Positions 58,197 through 64,000 of a stretch of DNA of 64,000 nt are shown here, piece after piece. Within the stretch, counting starts at the first letter, position 1. Each line of letters begins with the position of its first letter. The position numbers were made by a program, and so were the translations under genes. The notes below the pieces were generated by a model, which was not told the origin of the DNA, did not search any database, and saw only the letters and a list, made by a program, of their open reading frames with translations. Source of the DNA: Flagellimonas oceanensis (lineage in GTDB: Bacteria > Bacteroidota > Bacteroidia > Flavobacteriales > Flavobacteriaceae); assembly GCF_003992595.1 (NCBI RefSeq), contig NZ_RZNA01000049.1:62001-126000 (forward strand), read 5' to 3'.

Positions 58197-59150
58197 TTAT
58201 TTTGACAAATATGTGGTCACATTCTCCAAAATACGCTCTTGAAGATTAGAAATATCGCTTTTCACGAATTGCTCCCCTGTAATATTCTCATAAAGTTCAA
58301 TATACCGATTGGAAACCGACTCGATATAATCATTAGACATTTCAGGGACCGATTGTCCCTCTAGTCCTTGGAATCCGTTGGAAATCAACCACTGTCTAAC
58401 AAATTCCTTTGATAATTGCTTTTGGGCTTCACCCTTAGCTTGGCGTTCATCATAGCCGTCGGCATAGAAATATCGGGAAGAGTCCGGGGTATGGATTTCA
58501 TCGATCAAAACAATTTCCCCTTCTTTGGTTTTACCGAATTCGTATTTGGTGTCCACCAAAATAAGACCTCTTTTGGCCGCTATTTCGGTTCCTCTTTGAA
58601 ATAGGGCTCGTGTATATTTTTCCAATACTTCGTAATCTTCCTTGTAGACAATACCACGCTTCAAAATATCCTCTTTGGAAATATCCTCGTCATGATCTCC
58701 TTTTTCAGCTTTTGTTGCTGGAGTAATAATCGGTTCCGGAAATTTATCGTTCTCTTGCATTCCTTCGGGCATGGGTACACCGCAAAGCATTCTTTTGCCT
58801 GCTTTGTACTCGCGTGCAGCATGGCCGGACATATAACCCCTGATCACCATTTCCACCTTGAATGGTTCACAAGCCTTGCCCACCGCTACATTGGGGTCAG
58901 GAGTGGCCATCAACCAATTGGGAACAATATCTTCGGTATCCTTCATCATTTTGGTGGCTATTTGATTTAGAATCTGCCCTTTGTAGGGTATTCCTTTGGG
59001 CATCACTACATCAAACGCAGAGAGACGGTCCGTGGCAACCATTACCAAAACATCGTTCTCCAAGGTATAGACTTCCCTTACTTTTCCTTTATAAACAGAT
59101 TTTTGCCCAGGAAAATTAAAATCCGTGGACATCAGCGTATTCATTCCCAT
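58197..59150 (-). CDS. purC: phosphoribosylaminoimidazolesuccinocarboxamide synthase
   Basis: [52 protein letters not shown]. Confidence 0.95.
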   Translation of the reverse strand: MGMNTLMSTDFNFPGQKSVYKGKVREVYTLENDVLVMVATDRLSAFDVVMPKGIPYKGQILNQIATKMMKDTEDIVPNWLMATPDPNVAVGKACEPFKVEMVIRGYMSGHAAREYKAGKRMLCGVPMPEGMQENDKFPEPIITPATKAEKGDHDEDISKEDILKRGIVYKEDYEVLEKYTRALFQRGTEIAAKRGLILVDTKYEFGKTKEGEIVLIDEIHTPDSSRYFYADGYDERQAKGEAQKQLSKEFVRQWLISNGFQGLEGQSVPEMSNDYIESVSNRYIELYENITGEQFVKSDISNLQERILENVTTYLSK

Positions 59151-59158
59151 AATTTTTT

Positions 59159-60118
59159 CTAGAATTGATTTTGGTGCTCTATGTTCTGATAGGCATCAAT
59201 CACCTTTTTCACCAATTTGTGACGGATCACATCTTTATCATCTAAATAAATAATACTAATACCATCCACATTCTTTAAAATAAGCAAAGCTTCTTTTAAA
59301 CCAGAAATTACCCTGCGTGGCAAATCAATCTGCCCAGGGTCGCCCGTCAACAAAAACTTGGCATTCTTTCCCATACGAGTCAAGAACATCTTCATTTGGG
59401 CGTGCGTGGTGTTCTGGGCCTCATCCAAAATCACAAAGGCATTGTCCAAGGTTCGACCGCGCATAAACGCCATCGGTGCGATTTGGATGGTGCCGTCTTC
59501 TATGTACTTTTCCAATTTCTCGGCTGGAATCATATCCCGAAGAGCATCGTACAACGGTTGCATGTAGGGGTCAAGCTTTTCCTTGAGGTCACCTGGCAAA
59601 AAACCAAGGTTTTCCCCAGCCTCCACAGCGGGACGTGTAAGGATAATGCGTCTCACCTGTTTTTCCTTCAAGGCTTTTACGGCCAGAGCAACACCTGTAT
59701 AGGTTTTTCCGGTACCAGCGGGACCGATGGCAAAGACCATATCATCTACTTTGCAGGCATCCACCATACGTCTTTGATTGGCTGTCTGGGCCTTGATCAA
59801 CCTACCACTGACGCCGTGCACCAAAACATCGCCACTACTGGAAGATGAAGTGTACTCCTCCTTACTTGTACTGGTCAGTACCCGCTCGATCATATTCTCA
59901 TCGAGCTTATTGTATTTGGCAAACTGCCCTGTGAGTTCATCAAAGCGTTTATCGAACTCTTCCAACAGTTCTTCATCGCCAAATACTTTGATCTTGTTCC
60001 CCCTTGCTACAATCTTGAGTTTAGGGAAGTATTTCTTAAGCAACTCAATGTTAGCATTTTGTTGCCCAAAAAATTCCTGGGGGCTGATTTCCGTAAGTTC
60101 AATTATTAGTTCGTTCAA
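59159..60118 (-). CDS. PhoH family ATPase
   Basis: [58 protein letters not shown]; likely TTG start (ORF extends to 60187). Confidence 0.94.
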   Translation of the reverse strand: MNELIIELTEISPQEFFGQQNANIELLKKYFPKLKIVARGNKIKVFGDEELLEEFDKRFDELTGQFAKYNKLDENMIERVLTSTSKEEYTSSSSSGDVLVHGVSGRLIKAQTANQRRMVDACKVDDMVFAIGPAGTGKTYTGVALAVKALKEKQVRRIILTRPAVEAGENLGFLPGDLKEKLDPYMQPLYDALRDMIPAEKLEKYIEDGTIQIAPMAFMRGRTLDNAFVILDEAQNTTHAQMKMFLTRMGKNAKFLLTGDPGQIDLPRRVISGLKEALLILKNVDGISIIYLDDKDVIRHKLVKKVIDAYQNIEHQNQF

Positions 60119-60237
60119 AAATAGTGAGGTGTTACAGTTGTTTTTGAAGAATTTTATTCTTTCTTTTTTGACTAATTTTACAAACAAACTTAACTAAAAA
60201 TCAATTTGAACGCGGAAAAACATATCAACAGTATTGT

Positions 60238-61068
60238 ATGCCAATCATAACCTTAACTACAGATTTTGGATACAAGGACCACTTTGTGGGTGCTGTTAAA
60301 GGGGCCATTCTGAACAACCTCCCCGATATTAGCGTTGTTGATATTTCCCATGCCATCAGTCCGTTCAATATTCAGGAATGTGCCTATATCCTAAGGAATG
60401 CCTACCGTTCGTTTCCAAAGGGAACGGTCCATATTGTAGGGGTGGATTCTGAAATTTCACCCGAAAACGAGCACATCGTAGTGCAAGTAGATGGGCACTA
60501 TTTTGTGAGTGCCAACAGCGGTGTCATTTCCTTGATAACTTCCGAGGTACAACCTGAAAAAGTGGTAGAGATCAATCTACCCAATGCTGAGGCCGGTGCC
60601 TTTCCTGTGCTCAATATATTTGTTCAGGTAGCGTGCCATATTGCACGAGGCGGCAAATTGGAAGTCATAGGCAGACCATTGCAAAGTTTGAAGGAGCTGC
60701 GCGATTTTGAACCACGGATAACCAACGAAGGCAAAACCATTACGGGCAATGTAATTTATATAGACAACTACGGTAACGTGGTCACCAATATCCAAAAAAG
60801 TTTGTTCGAAGCCTATCGGAGCGGCCGCGATTTTGAGATCAATGCACGGACCACCAAAATACGGCAAGTGCACCAAAGCTATAACGGCTTCATCAATTAT
60901 GATCTGGAACGGAACCAGCGAAAAGGGCCCGGAGATGCCTTGGCCCTGTTCAATTCCGCAGGCTATATAGAACTTGCCATTTATAAAAGTGACCTGAATT
61001 CGGTCGGAGGCGCGTCCACCCTTCTAGGACTGAATTATAGGGACACGGTAACCATAAATTTCCTGTAA
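60238..61068 (+). CDS. SAM hydroxide adenosyltransferase (DUF62 family)
   Basis: ITLTTDFGYKDHFVGAVKGAIL; VHIVGVDSEI; YIDNYGNVVTNI. Confidence 0.92.
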   Translation: MPIITLTTDFGYKDHFVGAVKGAILNNLPDISVVDISHAISPFNIQECAYILRNAYRSFPKGTVHIVGVDSEISPENEHIVVQVDGHYFVSANSGVISLITSEVQPEKVVEINLPNAEAGAFPVLNIFVQVACHIARGGKLEVIGRPLQSLKELRDFEPRITNEGKTITGNVIYIDNYGNVVTNIQKSLFEAYRSGRDFEINARTTKIRQVHQSYNGFINYDLERNQRKGPGDALALFNSAGYIELAIYKSDLNSVGGASTLLGLNYRDTVTINFL

Positions 61069-61371
61069 ATGTTGATACGCATTGTAAAACTGACTTTTAA
61101 ACCCGAAAATATTGCTAGTTTTGAGCGAATCTTTGAAGAAAGTAAAAATGGCATTCTGGCTTTTGAAGGATGTAATATGGTAGAATTGTATCAGGACATT
61201 ACGAATTCCAATATATTTTTCACCTATAGTTTTTGGGATACCGAATCGCACCTGAACAACTACAGGAATTCCGATTTCTTCAAAGGGGTTTGGGGCAACA
61301 CCAAAAAACTGTTTGCCGACAAGCCCGAAGCATGGAGTGTTCATAAAATTCAATCAACAAACCCATCTTAA
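61069..61371 (+). CDS. antibiotic biosynthesis monooxygenase-like (ABM) protein
   Basis: 100 aa ferredoxin-like fold pattern; LYQDITNSNIFFTYSFWDTESHLNNYRNSDFF. Confidence 0.85.
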   Translation: MLIRIVKLTFKPENIASFERIFEESKNGILAFEGCNMVELYQDITNSNIFFTYSFWDTESHLNNYRNSDFFKGVWGNTKKLFADKPEAWSVHKIQSTNPS

Positions 61372-62102
61372 TGTTCGCAATTTTTAAGAGAGAGGTACGG
61401 TCCTTTTTTACATCGCCCATCGGTTACTTGATCGTAGGTTCGTTTTTACTGCTCAACGGGCTTTTTCTTTGGGTCTTCAAGGGCGAATACAACATTTTTG
61501 ATTACAGCTTTGCCGATTTGAGCAACTTCTTTTTGTTGGCCCCTTGGATTTTTATCTTTTTGGTGCCCGCCATCACCATGAAGAGTTTTTCCGAAGAACG
61601 AAAAATGGGAACGCTCGAATTATTGCTGATCAAACCCATCTCCGTTTGGAAATTGGTACTCGGGAAATTTTGGGGAGCCTTCTTGCTATGCGTTATCGCT
61701 GTAATTCCCACAATCGTCTATGTTTTTGCCATCTCGGGATTGGGCATGGTAGAGGGTAATTATGACCTAGGCGTGGTAATAGGTTCCTACTTTGGACTAT
61801 TGTTTTTGATGGCCTGTTATACGTCCATCGGGATATTTGCGTCTACCCTTTCCAACAATCAAATCATAGCATTTTTAGTGGGTGTTTTGGTCTGCTTTCT
61901 GATTTTCAATGGGTTTGATGCCGCGTCTTCGTTGTTTTCGAACGGGGAAACGCAACAAACCATACAATCGCTCGGAGCAAAATCACATTTTGATAGCATT
62001 GCAAGAGGTGTGATAGACACTAGGGATTTAACCTACTTTATCTCGTTGACACTCTTATTTCTATACCTCACTTTTCAACGTTTAAAACAATTGCCAAGAT
62101 AA
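61371..62102 (+). CDS. gldF: gliding motility ABC transporter permease GldF
   Basis: ABC-2 permease; KREVRSFFTSPIGYLIVGSFLLLNGLFLWVF. Confidence 0.93.
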   Translation: MFAIFKREVRSFFTSPIGYLIVGSFLLLNGLFLWVFKGEYNIFDYSFADLSNFFLLAPWIFIFLVPAITMKSFSEERKMGTLELLLIKPISVWKLVLGKFWGAFLLCVIAVIPTIVYVFAISGLGMVEGNYDLGVVIGSYFGLLFLMACYTSIGIFASTLSNNQIIAFLVGVLVCFLIFNGFDAASSLFSNGETQQTIQSLGAKSHFDSIARGVIDTRDLTYFISLTLLFLYLTFQRLKQLPR

Positions 62103-63766
62103 TGGGAAAGTTTTTTGTGTCCATTTTAAAAGTGATTGTGGCTGTTTTGGCCATCAACCTGTTGGCCAGTTTTGTGTATACTCGGTTTGACCTTACCGAG
62201 GATAAAAGATATACCCTTTCGGAACCTGCCGTAGCGGTAGCACAAAAATTTGAAACTCCAATTATTGTTGATGTACTCTTGGATGGGAACATTCCTGCCG
62301 AGTTCGCCAAATTGAAAACAGAGACCATTCAACTGTTAGAATCATTCGGGGCTAAAAACAGTAACATCAAATATAATTTGGTGGACCCTATGGAGGATAG
62401 TGAAAATCCACAGGAAACGGTCGCCCAATTACAGAGCTTAGGCTTGCAACCTGCCAATGTTACCGTTGAGGAAAACGGAAAAGTATCTAACGAGCTGGTC
62501 TTTCCTTGGGCCATGGTCAATTACAACGACCAGACGGTAAAAGTGCCGCTGCTCAAAAATAAATTGGGCTCCACTGCCGAAGAACGAATCAATAACTCGG
62601 TACAGCAATTGGAATACGCCTTTGCCGATGCTTTTACCAAGTTAAGCATTGAAGAAAAAAAGAGCATCGCCGTTATCAAGGGAAATGGCGAACTCGACGA
62701 TATTTATATCGCTGATTACCTTACCACCATTCGGGATTATTACAACATTGGCGCAATAACCTTGGATTCCGTGGCTACCAATCCGCAAAATGTTTTAGAT
62801 CAATTAAAAAACTTTGACTTGGCTCTGATTGCCAAACCCACAGAGGCGTTTACGGATCAGGAAAAATATGTAATGGATCAATATATGGTTCAAGGGGGTA
62901 AAACCATTTGGATGATAGATCAAGTGAATATGGAAATGGATAGCATTTATGCCGGTGGCGGAGAGGCCATCGCCATTCCCAGAGACCTTGATTTGAAAGA
63001 TTTATTTTTTAAATATGGGGTGCGCATCAATCCAGTTTTGGTCAATGACCTCTATTTTACCCAAATTGTTTTGGCCACGGGAGAAGGGAATGATTCACAG
63101 TATAATCCCCTACCCTGGTTTTATTATCCGATGGTGTTTTCGCAAAACAATCATCCCATCAACACCAACATTGAAGCAGTACGGCTCCAGTTTACCAGTC
63201 CAATGGACGTGTTGGAAAACGATTATAACAAAACTATCCTATTGCAAAGTTCACCGCTTTCCAAGACCGATGGAATTCCGCGAGTGGTCAGTTTGGATAT
63301 GATCAACCAACAACCTGACCAAGCCACATATAACAATGGTAATTTGCCATTAGCCGTCCTGATTGAGGGGAATTTCACATCCATGTACAAGAACAGGGTA
63401 AAGCCATTAAAGCTTCAAAATACTTTGGAGGAAGGTCCAGAAAACAAGATGATTGTTATCTCGGACGGGGATGTCATCAAAAACCAATTGCGCAATGGCA
63501 GACCTTTGGAGTTGGGGTACGACAAATGGACCAGTAACTTCTACGGCAACAAGGAATTTCTAGTGAACAGCACAAATTACCTTTTGGACAATACGGGGCT
63601 TATTAACATTCGAAACAAGAAAGTGACCATCCCATTGCTGGATGTCAAAAAAATTGCAGAACAGAAAACCAAGTGGCAGCTTGTAAACATTGGATTTCCA
63701 GTCGTTTTAACGCTGTTGTTCGGGCTGTTCTTCGGCTATTACAGAAAACGTAAGTTTACGGCTTAG
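62102..63766 (+). CDS. gldG: gliding motility-associated GldG
   Basis: ABC-type uncharacterised transport family; FDLTEDKRYTLS; C-terminal TM and YYRKRKFTA. Confidence 0.93.
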   Translation: MGKFFVSILKVIVAVLAINLLASFVYTRFDLTEDKRYTLSEPAVAVAQKFETPIIVDVLLDGNIPAEFAKLKTETIQLLESFGAKNSNIKYNLVDPMEDSENPQETVAQLQSLGLQPANVTVEENGKVSNELVFPWAMVNYNDQTVKVPLLKNKLGSTAEERINNSVQQLEYAFADAFTKLSIEEKKSIAVIKGNGELDDIYIADYLTTIRDYYNIGAITLDSVATNPQNVLDQLKNFDLALIAKPTEAFTDQEKYVMDQYMVQGGKTIWMIDQVNMEMDSIYAGGGEAIAIPRDLDLKDLFFKYGVRINPVLVNDLYFTQIVLATGEGNDSQYNPLPWFYYPMVFSQNNHPINTNIEAVRLQFTSPMDVLENDYNKTILLQSSPLSKTDGIPRVVSLDMINQQPDQATYNNGNLPLAVLIEGNFTSMYKNRVKPLKLQNTLEEGPENKMIVISDGDVIKNQLRNGRPLELGYDKWTSNFYGNKEFLVNSTNYLLDNTGLINIRNKKVTIPLLDVKKIAEQKTKWQLVNIGFPVVLTLLFGLFFGYYRKRKFTA

Positions 63767-63886
63767 GTGTTGATAAATTTGTTTCTCTGCTAAATCCATT
63801 TGGGATATATTTGTTTTTATTGATTTTATAGGCCCTATTACAGGGAGAAATTGCCAAAAAGGCAACTATACTAAAGTATTTCTTTG

Positions 63887-64000
63887 ATGAAGTTTATTGT
63901 ATCCAGTACATATTTATTGAAACAGCTTCAGGTTTTGGGGGGAGTTATCAACAACAGCAACACCTTGCCTATCCTGGATAATTTTTTATTCGATCTTAAA
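63887..64000 (+). CDS. dnaN: DNA polymerase III beta clamp, N-terminal part (continues off the right edge)
   Basis: Translation MKFIVSSTYLLKQLQVLGGVINNSNTLPILDNFLFDLK; not in ORF track. Confidence 0.92.
   Translation, partial: MKFIVSSTYLLKQLQVLGGVINNSNTLPILDNFLFDLK

Noticed and set aside
1-64000. CRISPR arrays, rRNA operons, prophage or restriction/anti-phage loci
   Set aside because: No regularly spaced repeats, rRNA-like sequence, or phage/defence proteins recognised in the ORF track

Overview
The window is a 64 kb Flavobacteriaceae-type chromosomal segment. GldF/GldG, DUF4290, the CcsBA fusion, DUF2911 and TAnnTTTG promoters suggest a Muricauda/Allomuricauda-like genome, but that assignment is inference. 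Content is mostly housekeeping: menaquinone genes (menA edge, menD, isochorismate synthase, hotdog thioesterase), BshB1, a PLP sulfur enzyme, MATE pump, CcsBA, DUF2520-KdsC-Maf, U32 peptidase, PIG-L deacetylase plus SSS symporter, SRPBCC-SDR-photolyase-pirin, MurA, RecQ, Fmt, HU, AlgH, PurC, PhoH, gldFG and the start of dnaN. It also has tRNA-His and tRNA-Met. No CRISPR array, rRNA, prophage or complete IS was seen. The most interesting part is 46.0-58.1 kb, a probable acetate/carboxylate-response island. It contains a cNMP/CBS/DUF294 nucleotidyltransferase coupled to a DEDDh exonuclease, Acs, a receiver-only response regulator, an SSS-fused histidine kinase with a small coupled membrane protein, a DUF4212/SSS symporter and a porin. 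At its head is an IS1-InsA-like zinc-ribbon/HTH protein bracketed by ~24 bp imperfect inverted repeats, with a similar motif upstream of acs. Other findings are a decaying TPR-LytS kinase pseudogene, two unlisted small membrane ORFs, a hairpin ending directly at an AUG, a tRNA-His with tandem U-U acceptor mismatches, and structured leaders upstream of dnaN and the MATE gene.
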